Shown here: one piece after another, positions 55,360 to 63,821 of the stretch
Layout of the letters: the number at the start of each line of letters is the position of its first letter
Position numbering within the stretch: the first letter of the stretch is position 1
NCBI RefSeq assembly: GCF_000332115.1
Contig: NC_020156.1
Coordinates: forward strand, 3,850,633-3,914,632
Length of the DNA stretch: 64,000 nucleotides
Reading direction: 5' to 3'
Source: Nonlabens dokdonensis DSW-6
GTDB taxonomy: Bacteria; Bacteroidota; Bacteroidia; Flavobacteriales; Flavobacteriaceae
The notes under the pieces: generated by a model
Databases searched by the model: none
Seen by the model: the letters and a program-made list of their open reading frames with translations, nothing else
Told to the model about the DNA's origin: nothing
Program-made: the position numbers and the translations under genes

Positions 55360-56091
55360 ATGTTACTAGAAATCTGCGCTTCAAATTACCAAAGTGCTTT
55401 AAACGCTCAAAAAGCTGGTGCACATCGCATAGAGTTATGCAGTGAGCTTGCCGTTGGCGGTATTACACCTAGTTATGGATTGCTCAAAAAGGTAATGGAA
55501 GAACTCACCATTCCCGTAATGGTATTGATACGTCCACGCTCTGGGAACTTTGTCTTCAGCAATGCCGATTTTGATATCATGAAACGTGATATAGAGCTAT
55601 GTAAAGAATTAGGTTGTGCTGGAATTGTTTCTGGTGTATTGACTGCAGATTTCAAAATAGACATCAGACGTACGAGTGAATTGATAGAACTCGCAAGACC
55701 ATTACCTTTTACCTTTCATAGAGCCTTTGACCATATTAATAATCCAGAACAAGCCGTTGTGGATTTAGTGAATTTAGGCGCAAAACGTATCCTTACTTCT
55801 GGACAGTATTCTAAAGCGATTGATGGACTAGAAAATTTGAAGCGTTATCAAGAAATTGGAAGTGATGAATTGATCATCATGCCTGGTGGTGGGATTAATG
55901 CTGGTAATAATTCCGCTTTCGCGAAAGCGAATTTCAAAGAAGTTCACGCCAGTGCCACAGAAATTATCGAGCAAACTAAAGAAGAAAAAGTTCCTATGAA
56001 CTCACCCAAGTTTCTTCAAGAGAACATAGAAGTGATCTCTGGCAAAGAAAACATTACTACCATTCTTAAAAATCTTCAACATGAGGATTAG
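55360..56091 (+). CDS. cutC: CutC family protein (TIM barrel)
   Basis: A 243-residue TIM-barrel protein of the CutC family: LLEICASNYQSALNAQKAGA, HRIELCSELAVGGITPSYGL and GGGINAGNNSAFAKAN. CutC was named for copper homeostasis, but its enzyme activity is unsettled. It lies 1 base after the hexosaminidase stop and overlaps the beta-mannosidase start by 11 bases, so it is translated in a glycan-degrading operon. That context argues that the 'copper' label may not describe its main role here. The palindrome gives AFAKA in the late loop. Confidence 0.88.
   Translation: MLLEICASNYQSALNAQKAGAHRIELCSELAVGGITPSYGLLKKVMEELTIPVMVLIRPRSGNFVFSNADFDIMKRDIELCKELGCAGIVSGVLTADFKIDIRRTSELIELARPLPFTFHRAFDHINNPEQAVVDLVNLGAKRILTSGQYSKAIDGLENLKRYQEIGSDELIIMPGGGINAGNNSAFAKANFKEVHASATEIIEQTKEEKVPMNSPKFLQENIEVISGKENITTILKNLQHED
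55914..55929. repeat. Palindrome copy 13, in cutC
   Basis: Exact 16-base palindrome, read as SAFAKAN. Confidence 0.95.
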
Positions 56092-58603
56092 TTTATTTAT
56101 AGTTTTAGCAATTCTCATTAGTTCTTGTCAAGAAGAACGCCCTAACGTAGAGCGTCAGTATTTAGAAAGTAATTGGTCCCTACACAAATCAGCAGACTAT
56201 AGTTTGATATCTGATTCGGTTCAAATTCCATCTACAGTTCATAAAGAGTTGTTGCCTTTTATCAAACATCCTTTTCAAGGAAATAATGAGGACAGTTTGC
56301 AGTGGATTACAGAGGAAAACTGGATCTACGAAACGGTTTTCACGGTTGATAAAGAAATACTTGCCAAAGAACACATTTCTTTAAATTTTGAAGGAATAGA
56401 CACTTATGCCAGTATAAAATTGAATGGTCATGAAATTCTTGAAACAGACAATGCTTTTCTCAGCTGGCAAGTAGATGTAAAAGCATTTCTTGAAGAAGAA
56501 AATGAGCTTTACGTTACCATCAAATCACCGCTTGAAATCGAGAATCAAAAAGCAGCTACAAATCCATATACATTACCAGAAGGCAACCGAGTTTATACGC
56601 GTAAAGCACAATATCAATACGGTTGGGATTGGGGACCGAAACTTAACACTATGGGAATTTGGAAACCTGTTTATTTGGAGGCTTATGACGATTTTAAAAT
56701 CGAAGACGTTTACATCAAACAGAATTTTGTAAAAGATTCTACGGCAAATCTTACCGCACAAATCAAGCTCTCTGATAAGCGCACAGAATTACTACACTAT
56801 AAAATTAAAGTCAACGATAGCCTTTATTGGGAACAAGATTACCAGCCCAAGGCTCAAGAAGATGAGTTTGAAATCCATTTTGAAATTCCACAAATGCAAC
56901 TGTGGTGGCCGCATAACATCGGTGAACCTTATTTATACGATATAGAAGTTTTAGTTTCTAAAGAAGGAAAGCTTATCGATTCTCAAAAGTTAAAAACTGG
57001 AATACGTACCATAAAGCTTGTGAACGAGCCTGACGAGCACGGTGAAAGCTTTTATTTTAAAGTCAACGATGTGACCGTTTACATGAAAGGTGCTAATTAT
57101 ATTCCGCAAAATTCTATGCAGGACTTGGTTACTGATGATCATTATGAAAAATTGCTGAGTGATGTCAAGGAAGCTAATATGAACATGCTACGCGTTTGGG
57201 GCGGCGGAATTTATGAGAACGATATTTTCTATGAAAAATGTGATGAGAAAGGAATATTAGTTTGGCAAGACTTTATGTTTGCTTGTGCGATGTATCCTGG
57301 AGATGCACGCTTTCGCGAAAGCGTAACCAACGAAATAAAACAGCAAATTACTAGATTGAGAAATCATAGTAGTATTGCGCTATGGTGTGGAAATAATGAA
57401 ACCAGTGAGGCATGGCACAATTGGGGCTGGCAAGAAGGAAGATCTCAAGCCGAACGCGATAGTATCTGGGAAGATTATCGAGCCATATTTCAAATTGCGA
57501 TGCCTAAATACGTGAGCGAACTCACCAAAGAACCGTACTGGGAAAGCTCGCCGGAATACGGTCGTGGGAATCCTCGATATGAATTTGAAGGCGATGCACA
57601 TGACTGGCATGTATGGCATGATGCTTATCCATTTGAGCATTTTGAAAAGCACGTACCTCGATTTATGAGCGAGTTTGGTTTTCAATCGCATCCATCTTAT
57701 GAGGCGATACGGTATATTAATGAGGATGGAACCATTAACATCCAGTCAGATGATTACGCCTCGCATCAAAAACACGCTCGTGGAAATGAACTGATACGAG
57801 AATATATGGAACGTGATTTCCCGGTTCCTACCAACGATGAAGATTATGTTTACGTGAGTCAACTTTTACAAGCTCACGGAATCTCAAAAGGAATCCAAGC
57901 GCATCGAAGAGCGAGACCTTACAACATGGGAACGTTGTACTGGCAATTGAACGATTGCTGGCCAGCGGTGAGTTGGTCGAGTATTGATCATTTTGGCAAC
58001 TGGAAAGCCTTACATTATCAAGTGAAACGTGATTTTGAGAATGTATTGATTAGTAATGTGGTAGAAAATGATGTTTTGAAGACTTACATAGTAAACGATA
58101 ACCACGAAACCGTTGTGGCAGATTTTAAAATTGAAATTATTGATTTTAAAGGAAATGTAATTTATCGAGATATGCTTGATAGTAGTGTAGCTTACATAAA
58201 ACCTAATTATAGCGAGGTAATACATTCTTTCAAATTAAAAGATCTCGTTTTTAATCGGTCAGATGTTTATATTAAAACGACTTATGGAACTCATGAAAAG
58301 ATTTCATTTTTTGAAAAACCAAAGGAATTGAACTTACCTAAAGCGGAAGTAGTAATGAAAAGCCCAAAAACTAAAAACGGTTACAAAATCACATTGAAAT
58401 CTGATGTTTTTACTAAAGATGTATTTTTATATAGTAATGTGAAAGGTCATTTTTCAGATAACTTTTTCAACTTAGAACCTAACGTTGAAAAGACACTTTA
58501 TTTTGAAACTAATAGTGAAGAAGGAGCCGTATTACATATGAAATCATTAAACGAAATGAATTGTAAATATGGACCTATCGAAGATACGGAGTACTGCTAT
58601 TAA
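56081..58603 (+). CDS. Beta-mannosidase (GH2), lipoprotein
   Basis: Hydrolyses terminal beta-mannose. The leader ends in a lipobox (AILISSCQEE). The GH2 plan is complete: jelly-roll N-domain, Ig-like domain, and a TIM barrel with acid/base Glu in IALWCGNNETSEAWHNWGW and nucleophile Glu in RFMSEFGFQSHPSYEA. At 840 residues it fits the beta-mannosidase group. Together with the GH20 and CutC genes it could take apart the Man-GlcNAc core of N-glycans; this is inference. Palindrome copy 14 is read as RFRES. Confidence 0.92.
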   Translation: MRISLFIVLAILISSCQEERPNVERQYLESNWSLHKSADYSLISDSVQIPSTVHKELLPFIKHPFQGNNEDSLQWITEENWIYETVFTVDKEILAKEHISLNFEGIDTYASIKLNGHEILETDNAFLSWQVDVKAFLEEENELYVTIKSPLEIENQKAATNPYTLPEGNRVYTRKAQYQYGWDWGPKLNTMGIWKPVYLEAYDDFKIEDVYIKQNFVKDSTANLTAQIKLSDKRTELLHYKIKVNDSLYWEQDYQPKAQEDEFEIHFEIPQMQLWWPHNIGEPYLYDIEVLVSKEGKLIDSQKLKTGIRTIKLVNEPDEHGESFYFKVNDVTVYMKGANYIPQNSMQDLVTDDHYEKLLSDVKEANMNMLRVWGGGIYENDIFYEKCDEKGILVWQDFMFACAMYPGDARFRESVTNEIKQQITRLRNHSSIALWCGNNETSEAWHNWGWQEGRSQAERDSIWEDYRAIFQIAMPKYVSELTKEPYWESSPEYGRGNPRYEFEGDAHDWHVWHDAYPFEHFEKHVPRFMSEFGFQSHPSYEAIRYINEDGTINIQSDDYASHQKHARGNELIREYMERDFPVPTNDEDYVYVSQLLQAHGISKGIQAHRRARPYNMGTLYWQLNDCWPAVSWSSIDHFGNWKALHYQVKRDFENVLISNVVENDVLKTYIVNDNHETVVADFKIEIIDFKGNVIYRDMLDSSVAYIKPNYSEVIHSFKLKDLVFNRSDVYIKTTYGTHEKISFFEKPKELNLPKAEVVMKSPKTKNGYKITLKSDVFTKDVFLYSNVKGHFSDNFFNLEPNVEKTLYFETNSEEGAVLHMKSLNEMNCKYGPIEDTEYCY
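57308..57323. repeat. Palindrome copy 14, in the beta-mannosidase
   Basis: Exact 16-base palindrome in the RFRES frame (DARFRESVTN). Confidence 0.95.
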
Positions 58604-58617
58604 ATGAATAGCAAATT

Positions 58618-58640
58618 GTCAGTTCGAGCCTGTCGAAGAC
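58618..58640. repeat. Dispersed intergenic element, copy 1
   Basis: Reads GTCAGTTCGAGCCTGTCG and then AAGAC. The same element, inverted, occurs at 60225-60248. It is a familiar kind of short intergenic repeat in Bacteroidota; I infer it is REP-like. Confidence 0.6.
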
Positions 58641-58668
58641 GATTTAAAAAGCACTGCGATTGTTTAAA

Positions 58669-58697
58669 CAGATTCCGCATCGAGTGCGGAATTCAGA
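58669..58697. repeat. Hairpin repeat, copy 1, after prmC
   Basis: Contains ATTCCGCA-TCGAG-TGCGGAAT, an 8-base stem with a 5-base loop (58672-58692). The same hairpin with its flanks recurs about 1 kb away at 59683-59712. Both lie beside the 3' end of a minus-strand gene. Confidence 0.75.
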
Positions 58698-58706
58698 GTG
58701 TTAAAT

Positions 58707-59552
58707 TCAACTTCTAACACACTTCATCATTCTATTATTACCATTCAAATCTTGAAAAACTTCAGAATCAAAACCCAGTCCTCGAGCTATTTTTTTCATC
58801 TCTTCTGGTAAGTACTGATTGATTTCAAGATATAAAATCCCTTCAGTTTTCAAAGCTTTTTGAGCCAGCTTTAAAATCTTAGAGTAGAAGATCAGTGGAT
58901 CATGATCTTCTACAAATAAGGCAAGGTGTGGCTCATGCTCTAACACATTAGAATGAATTTCTTCTTTCTCCATATTCCTCACATACGGTGGATTGCTCAC
59001 GATGACATCATATTCCTCAGGCAATTCATCTAAAGCCAAGACATCTTGCAGAATCGTTTTTACTGGAGTTTTTATATGATTTGCATTTAATTGAGCAATA
59101 ACGAGTGCTTCTTCAGAAACATCCATCAATGTGATTATACAATCAGGCTTTGCTGCTTTAAGTGATAATCCTATACATCCAGTTCCTGTTCCTATGTCTA
59201 TAATATTCAAATAAGTTTCTGCTTTATGATCTTTGATGATCATATCAACCAGTTCTTCTGTTTCCTGACGCGGAATCAAAGTGTGTTCGTTTACAGAAAA
59301 CTCATGACCATAAAAATGAGCTTTTCCTGTGATGTATTGAACAGGTTTTGAAGTACGCAGTTCTCTTAAAGACGTTTGTAATATTTCTTCTTGAAGATGA
59401 CTCAGTTCTTCTCGATCCTTGATCATAAAATCAGAGCGTGACCAGTTCAATAAGTCTTCACAAACGATTTGTAAAATGCTATGAATCTCATTTTCTGGAT
59501 AAAGAGATTTAAGTTGTTCTTGATAAAGTGATTTTACTTGATTTAATGTCAT
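58707..59552 (-). CDS. prmC: Peptide chain release factor N5-glutamine methyltransferase
   Basis: Methylates the Gln of the GGQ motif of release factors using S-adenosylmethionine. The SAM-binding motif IIDIGTGTGCIGLSLKA and the substrate motif VSNPPYVRNME are both present. A helical N-terminal domain (MTLNQVKSLYQEQLKSLYPE) matches the family start, so I prefer 59552 over an in-frame start 39 bases upstream. Length is 281 residues. Confidence 0.93.
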   Translation of the reverse strand: MTLNQVKSLYQEQLKSLYPENEIHSILQIVCEDLLNWSRSDFMIKDREELSHLQEEILQTSLRELRTSKPVQYITGKAHFYGHEFSVNEHTLIPRQETEELVDMIIKDHKAETYLNIIDIGTGTGCIGLSLKAAKPDCIITLMDVSEEALVIAQLNANHIKTPVKTILQDVLALDELPEEYDVIVSNPPYVRNMEKEEIHSNVLEHEPHLALFVEDHDPLIFYSKILKLAQKALKTEGILYLEINQYLPEEMKKIARGLGFDSEVFQDLNGNNRMMKCVRS

Positions 59553-59616
59553 TTGGTAAAGGTAAAAGCATTTTTCAACCTTTCCGACCAAATTTCCGTA
59601 AACTCCAATTTGCCCA

Positions 59617-59646
59617 CCTTTCCTTAGCCAAGGAAAGGAGCTTTTG
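59617..59646. repeat. Intergenic hairpin with perfect stem
   Basis: CCTTTCCTT (59617-59625), four-base loop, AAGGAAAGG (59630-59638), then AGCTTTT. It lies between prmC and the GNAT gene. It may be a dispersed element as well as a plus-strand terminator-like structure. Confidence 0.6.
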
Positions 59647-59682
59647 AAGAGAGATTCAATTAAAAATGAAGATACTTAAAGT

Positions 59683-59712
59683 CAGATTCCGCATCGAGTG
59701 CGGAAATTCAGA
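59683..59712. repeat. Hairpin repeat, copy 2, at the end of the GNAT gene
   Basis: Contains TTCCGCA-TCGAG-TGCGGAA and overlaps the stop codon of the minus-strand GNAT gene. It matches copy 1 at 58669-58697 almost base for base. Confidence 0.75.
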
Positions 59713-60184
59713 ATTTTAAAATCATCTGAACTGGACACGAAAAGTGACCAGTATCGCCTAATGGACCATCGAGTAATTTAAAACCGACGTGTTTATATAA
59801 ACCTTGGGCATCGTACATATTATCCATGGTTTCTAAGTAAACACTTTCAAATTGTAATTCCTTGGCTCGTTCTAGGCAAATCATCATTAATTTCTTACCG
59901 TAACCTTTACCGCGTACTTCAGGTTTAAAATACATCTTTTGAAGTTCGCTCACATTACCGTTGTAATTATCTAGTGGTGCTATCCCAGCGCCACCTACCA
60001 CTACTCCATCAATTTCTACTACATAATAAGTTCTGCGAGGTTTTTGGTATTGTTCATACATCGCTTGTGTTGCCGCATCGCTGTAAGCGGTTCCTATTTT
60101 GGGTGCGCCATGTTCTAAAATAGAGACTTGGATAATCTCTTTGATAGCTTGGTTATCTTCAGGAAGAATTTTGCGAATTTTCAT
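59708..60184 (-). CDS. GNAT-family N-acetyltransferase
   Basis: A 158-residue acyl-CoA-dependent acetyltransferase. The acetyl-CoA-binding motif A is YFKPEVRGKGYGKKLMMICL (R/Q-x-x-G-x-G/A as RGKGYGKK), followed by FESVYLETMDNMYDAQGLYK typical of GNAT. The substrate is not predictable. Its stop codon lies within hairpin repeat copy 2, so that repeat may affect transcript ends. Confidence 0.88.
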   Translation of the reverse strand: MKIRKILPEDNQAIKEIIQVSILEHGAPKIGTAYSDAATQAMYEQYQKPRRTYYVVEIDGVVVGGAGIAPLDNYNGNVSELQKMYFKPEVRGKGYGKKLMMICLERAKELQFESVYLETMDNMYDAQGLYKHVGFKLLDGPLGDTGHFSCPVQMILKF

Positions 60185-60224
60185 AGAGCGAATTTAAATA
60201 TAAAATCACTCAAATTATGAAAAC

Positions 60225-60248
60225 GTTCTCAACTCTGCTCGAACTGAC
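60225..60248. repeat. Dispersed intergenic element, copy 2 (inverted)
   Basis: GTTCTCAACTCTGC followed by TCGAACTGAC. Read on the other strand it matches the element at 58618-58640 in its first 12 bases and keeps the same GAnAC-like end. Confidence 0.55.
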
Positions 60249-60273
60249 ATCTTGATTTGTTTTTGATTTTATT

Positions 60274-60306
60274 TTTGATTTTGATTTTAATTAGGTCTTA
60301 CCTTTG
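60274..60306 (+). promoter_or_regulatory. Probable promoter of ribD
   Basis: TTTG at 60274-60277, 21 bases, then TACCTTTG at 60299-60306. This is the best -33/-7 match in the window. The ATG follows only 5 bases later at 60312, so the mRNA may be leaderless. Confidence 0.6.
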
Positions 60307-60311
60307 CCGCA

Positions 60312-61325
60312 ATGACTATTCACGAGAAATACATGCAGCGCTGCTTGCAACTGGCACAAAATGGATTGGGAACTACCTATCCTAATCCGCTGGTGGGAAG
60401 TGTGATTGTTTCTGAAAATGATGAAATTCTTGGTGAAGGATGGCACAAAAAATCTGGAGAACCGCATGCTGAAGTCAACGCGGTGCTGGATGCAGTAAAG
60501 AATGGTTATGGTGAAGACGCTTTCGCGAAAGCGGTATTATATGTCAACCTAGAACCTTGCTCACATACTGGAAAAACGCCGCCTTGTGCATCTATGATCA
60601 TACAAAAAGGCTTTAAAAAAGTGGCTGTAGGAACACTAGATCCACACGATAAAGTAGCCGGAAAAGGTGTTGCATTATTGAAAGAAGCTGGGATTGATGT
60701 CGTAGTAGGTATTTTAGAAAATAAATGTAACGAGCTCAATAAACGATTCTTTACATTTCACCGAAAACAACGTCCTTACGTCATCTTAAAATGGGCCGAA
60801 ACATCTGATGGTTTTATCGCACCAGCAACTAAGAACGAACAAAAACCAGTATGGATCACAAATGCAAATTCTAGGCAATTATCCCACCAACTGAGAGCTC
60901 AGGAAAATGCGATTTTAGTAGGTGCTAAAACGGTTATCGATGACAATCCATCGCTTACTTGTCGAGACTGGAATGGAGAGAACCCTTTGCGAGTTGTTCT
61001 AGATTCTAGAAATAGCATCACATCTAACTATCAAGTTATGGATGATGCTGCGCCCACTTTAAAGCTTCAACTAAGTTCTAATGACACGCTAGAGATTCTC
61101 AATAGTCTTTATCAAAACAACATTCAATCTGTTATTATAGAAGGTGGAACTACTACCATTCAATCATTTATTGATGCTGGTTTATGGGATGAGGCTTATC
61201 AGTTTATGGGAACTGAAGTTTTGTTTCACAAAGGCTTAAAAGGTCCTCTTTTAAAAGGTAATTATCATATTCACAAACGTGAAATGATTCAAAATGATGT
61301 TTTAAAGATATACCGTAACATATGA
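60312..61325 (+). CDS. ribD: Bifunctional riboflavin deaminase/reductase RibD
   Basis: Catalyses the deamination and then the reduction of the pyrimidine intermediate in riboflavin synthesis. The N-terminal deaminase zinc site is PHAEVNAV and EPCSHTGKTPPC. The C-terminal reductase half starts near residue 145 (RPYVILKWAETSDGFIAP). Length 337 residues. It overlaps the next permease gene by 4 bases (ATGA). Palindrome copy 15 encodes DAFAKAV, placed just before LYVNLEPC, in a spot where the family usually has a flexible 'A.GATAYV' stretch. Confidence 0.94.
   Translation: MTIHEKYMQRCLQLAQNGLGTTYPNPLVGSVIVSENDEILGEGWHKKSGEPHAEVNAVLDAVKNGYGEDAFAKAVLYVNLEPCSHTGKTPPCASMIIQKGFKKVAVGTLDPHDKVAGKGVALLKEAGIDVVVGILENKCNELNKRFFTFHRKQRPYVILKWAETSDGFIAPATKNEQKPVWITNANSRQLSHQLRAQENAILVGAKTVIDDNPSLTCRDWNGENPLRVVLDSRNSITSNYQVMDDAAPTLKLQLSSNDTLEILNSLYQNNIQSVIIEGGTTTIQSFIDAGLWDEAYQFMGTEVLFHKGLKGPLLKGNYHIHKREMIQNDVLKIYRNI
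60518..60533. repeat. Palindrome copy 15, in ribD
   Basis: Exact 16-base palindrome, AFAKA frame. Confidence 0.95.
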
Positions 61326-62188
61326 TTTGGTTAATTTTAAGTATTGCCACATCGAGTTTGCTTTATGTGATTTTTAAATATTTTCAAGTGTTTAAGGTCA
61401 ACACGCTTCATGCAATAATTGTAAATTATGTAGTAGCATGTTTTACTGGTCTAGTTGCCTATGGAAGCGTTCCTACAGTGGAGAGTATTGAAACTGCAGC
61501 ATGGTTACCTTATGCGCTTATTTTGGGAGCATTATTCATCTTTATGTTTAATATGATGGCTCTAACGAGTCAAAGGAATGGCCTTTCTGTAGCAGCAGTG
61601 GCGAGCAAAATGTCATTAGTCATACCAGTGATTGCAGGAATATGGATGTACAACGAGAGTTTGAGCACCCTAAAAGTTATAGGTATCTTACTTGCCTTAG
61701 TCTCGGTTTACCTTACTTCTGTTAAAAATAAAAATAATCTTAGAATCAATAAAAAACTATTGATTTTACCGCTTATTTTATTTTTAGGAAGTGGGATTAT
61801 AGACACAACAATCAAGTATGCCGAAAACACGCATGTACCAGATGGAGAAGAACCTATTTTTAGCGCTATGTGTTTTGCCATGGCGTTTCTAGTTGGAATT
61901 GTTCTTTTAATAAGAGAGGCGACTCAAAAAAGGTTTCTCAATTTAAGATCGGTTCTAGCTGGTTTAATTCTAGGAGTACCCAATTACTTTTCAATTTATT
62001 TTTTGATCAAAACATTGAAAGCAGGACTTGAAAGCAGCGTGGTATACCCTATTAATCACGTAGGAACGGTACTCTTAACATCGTTGTTGGGCATTTTACT
62101 TTTTAAAGAAAAACTAATTCCCAAAAACTATATTGGTATTTTAGTTGCCATTATTGCTATTGTTATGATCGCTTTCGCGAAAGCGTAA
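61322..62188 (+). CDS. DMT-family (EamA-like) permease
   Basis: A 288-residue protein with about ten membrane segments, as in drug/metabolite transporters (EamA). It begins MIWLILSIATSSLLYVIFKY. The gene overlaps ribD by 4 bases, so it may be co-transcribed; whether it moves flavin or something unrelated is not known. The last codons are the palindrome itself: the protein ends in IAFAKA, followed by the stop TAA. Confidence 0.85.
   Translation: MIWLILSIATSSLLYVIFKYFQVFKVNTLHAIIVNYVVACFTGLVAYGSVPTVESIETAAWLPYALILGALFIFMFNMMALTSQRNGLSVAAVASKMSLVIPVIAGIWMYNESLSTLKVIGILLALVSVYLTSVKNKNNLRINKKLLILPLILFLGSGIIDTTIKYAENTHVPDGEEPIFSAMCFAMAFLVGIVLLIREATQKRFLNLRSVLAGLILGVPNYFSIYFLIKTLKAGLESSVVYPINHVGTVLLTSLLGILLFKEKLIPKNYIGILVAIIAIVMIAFAKA
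62170..62185. repeat. Palindrome copy 16, at the 3' end of the DMT permease
   Basis: Exact 16-base palindrome whose last codons are the final AFAKA residues of the protein; TAA follows at once. Confidence 0.95.
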
Positions 62189-62193
62189 TTATT

Positions 62194-62799
62194 ATGAAAG
62201 ACTCCTACAAAACAATCATAAAACCTACTGAAGAAATACTTTATAAAGACCGAGGAAGTAAATTTTATGGTCATGCATATCCTTTAAATGATGATCAAGA
62301 GGTAAATGACTTAATAGCACCGTTACGCAATAAACATCCTAAAGCAGGTCATCATTGCTATGCATGGAAACTAGGTGCTGATGATAACAATTACAGAGCA
62401 AACGACGATGGCGAGCCTAGTCATAGTGCCGGCGACCCAATTCTTGGACAAATTAATTCTTATGCGTTGAGTGATATTCTTGTGGTGGTTTCAAGAATAT
62501 TTGGTGGTACAAAGCTTGGTGTAGGCGGCCTTATTAGTGCCTATCGAGAAACGGCAAAACTTACTATAGAAAACGCTACAATCAAGTGGAGAACCATTAC
62601 TGCTCCTGTGCAAATCAATTTTGAATATCCACAAATGAGCCAGGTGATGCGGTACATAGACGAAAATAATTTCAAAATAGAACATCAAAAGTTAACCACA
62701 AGTTGTGAAATTACTATTGCGGTTCCAACCTCAAAGCAAGAAGAGGTTAGTGAACAGATCAATACCATGTATCCCATTACTGCAGTAATACCAGACTAA
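62194..62799 (+). CDS. IMPACT/YigZ-family protein
   Basis: A 201-residue protein of the widespread YigZ/IMPACT family. The signature RANDDGEPSHSAGDPILGQI is present, followed by FGGTKLGVGGLISAYRETAK. Yeast IMPACT homologues modulate the amino-acid stress response; bacterial roles are unclear. It follows the DMT permease by 5 bases and its stop overlaps that of the convergent PNPOx-like gene (CTAA). Confidence 0.9.
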   Translation: MKDSYKTIIKPTEEILYKDRGSKFYGHAYPLNDDQEVNDLIAPLRNKHPKAGHHCYAWKLGADDNNYRANDDGEPSHSAGDPILGQINSYALSDILVVVSRIFGGTKLGVGGLISAYRETAKLTIENATIKWRTITAPVQINFEYPQMSQVMRYIDENNFKIEHQKLTTSCEITIAVPTSKQEEVSEQINTMYPITAVIPD

Positions 62800-63341
62800 G
62801 GTACGAGCCATTGACCTTTCCAGTCGTCATCACTTTTAAAAATAGCTCGTAAATGATTAGGACGTTTTAGTCTTAAGTATTCCACTGCATGCGGTACAAA
62901 TCTTAATGCCTTAAAATGATTCTCTTTTCTAGGGACATACTCTACATGATCAGGATTAGCAATGGCACTGCCAGGTGCTAGTGAGGTTGTGTAGTCTTTA
63001 ATAGCTTTCTCAGATACTTTTTGAAACAATCTTTTGATTTCATTAGGATCATCAATCTGGACCAGCGTTCCATCTAGCCTCAACTGCATTAACTTTTTAG
63101 GATGGTAAGCAAGAATACAAGCGCTATTATTTGAATTGAGGTGTTCTACTTTTTCAGACCTTGCATCTGTAAAAAAAATACATTCTAAAGATTCTGACAC
63201 TTCTCTTAACACAACGGTACGTGATCGAGGTGAATAATGTTCATCAACGGTTGATAAGGTGAGGTATTTAAATGGATGTCTTTTTTTATGAAGCGCACCT
63301 CTCAATTCATGTTTTAGTTCGCTATATAATTCGTTTAACAT
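62796..63341 (-). CDS. Pyridoxamine 5'-phosphate oxidase-like flavoprotein
   Basis: A 181-residue protein with the split-barrel fold of the PNPOx family: KYLTLSTVDEHYSPRSRTVV near the N-terminus, ARSEKVEHLNSNNSACILAY, and a C-terminal VPRKENHFKALRFVPHAVEY segment. It is shorter than true PdxH, so it is a family relative that may bind FMN or a related cofactor; its substrate is not known. Confidence 0.82.
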   Translation of the reverse strand: MLNELYSELKHELRGALHKKRHPFKYLTLSTVDEHYSPRSRTVVLREVSESLECIFFTDARSEKVEHLNSNNSACILAYHPKKLMQLRLDGTLVQIDDPNEIKRLFQKVSEKAIKDYTTSLAPGSAIANPDHVEYVPRKENHFKALRFVPHAVEYLRLKRPNHLRAIFKSDDDWKGQWLVP

Positions 63342-63369
63342 AAGTGTAAAAGATAGGTTATTGAGATCT

Positions 63370-63385
63370 CGCTTTCGCGAAAGCG
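63370..63385. repeat. Palindrome copy 17, between the PNPOx-like gene and the thioesterase
   Basis: Exact 16-base palindrome in the gap just upstream of the PNPOx-like gene. Confidence 0.95.
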
Positions 63386-63404
63386 GAATAATTAAAAAGT
63401 CCTT

Positions 63405-63821
63405 TTAAAACAATTTTTTACAAGCTTCTAAAAAGTCTGGTATGGGTTTTATAGGTCTAAATTTTTGAGCGTCAGTGAAAACCAAAGTTAGTTCGCATAA
63501 AGAACAAATTTCATCATTTTGATTTACTATTTCGTAGTCAAATATTACTCGAGTAGTAGGTAGTTTTTTGAGGCTTATTCTGACAGAAATTTCGTCACCA
63601 AATTTGATCGGTTTTTTATACTTTATATCGATTTGATGAACCGGTAACAAGACGTCGTTTTGTTCCATTTTGGCGTAAGAAAAGCCTAATTGATTTAACC
63701 ATTCTAATCTTGCTTGTTCTAAGTATATCAAGTAATTAGCATGATGAATAATACCCATTTGATCCGTTTCAGAATATCTCGGGACTATTTTTACTACAGT
63801 TGTACTACTATTTTTTATCAT
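63405..63821 (-). CDS. Acyl-CoA thioesterase, hotdog fold (YbgC/FadM type)
   Basis: A 138-residue hotdog-fold thioesterase. The signature SETDQMGIIHHANYLIYLEQ carries the catalytic Asp in the position expected for YbgC-type enzymes. It should hydrolyse acyl-CoA thioesters, but its chain preference is unknown. In many flavobacteria a gene of this type lies next to dnaA; the sequence here ends 180 bases upstream of it, where a DnaA-box match is visible. Confidence 0.88.
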   Translation of the reverse strand: MIKNSSTTVVKIVPRYSETDQMGIIHHANYLIYLEQARLEWLNQLGFSYAKMEQNDVLLPVHQIDIKYKKPIKFGDEISVRISLKKLPTTRVIFDYEIVNQNDEICSLCELTLVFTDAQKFRPIKPIPDFLEACKKLF

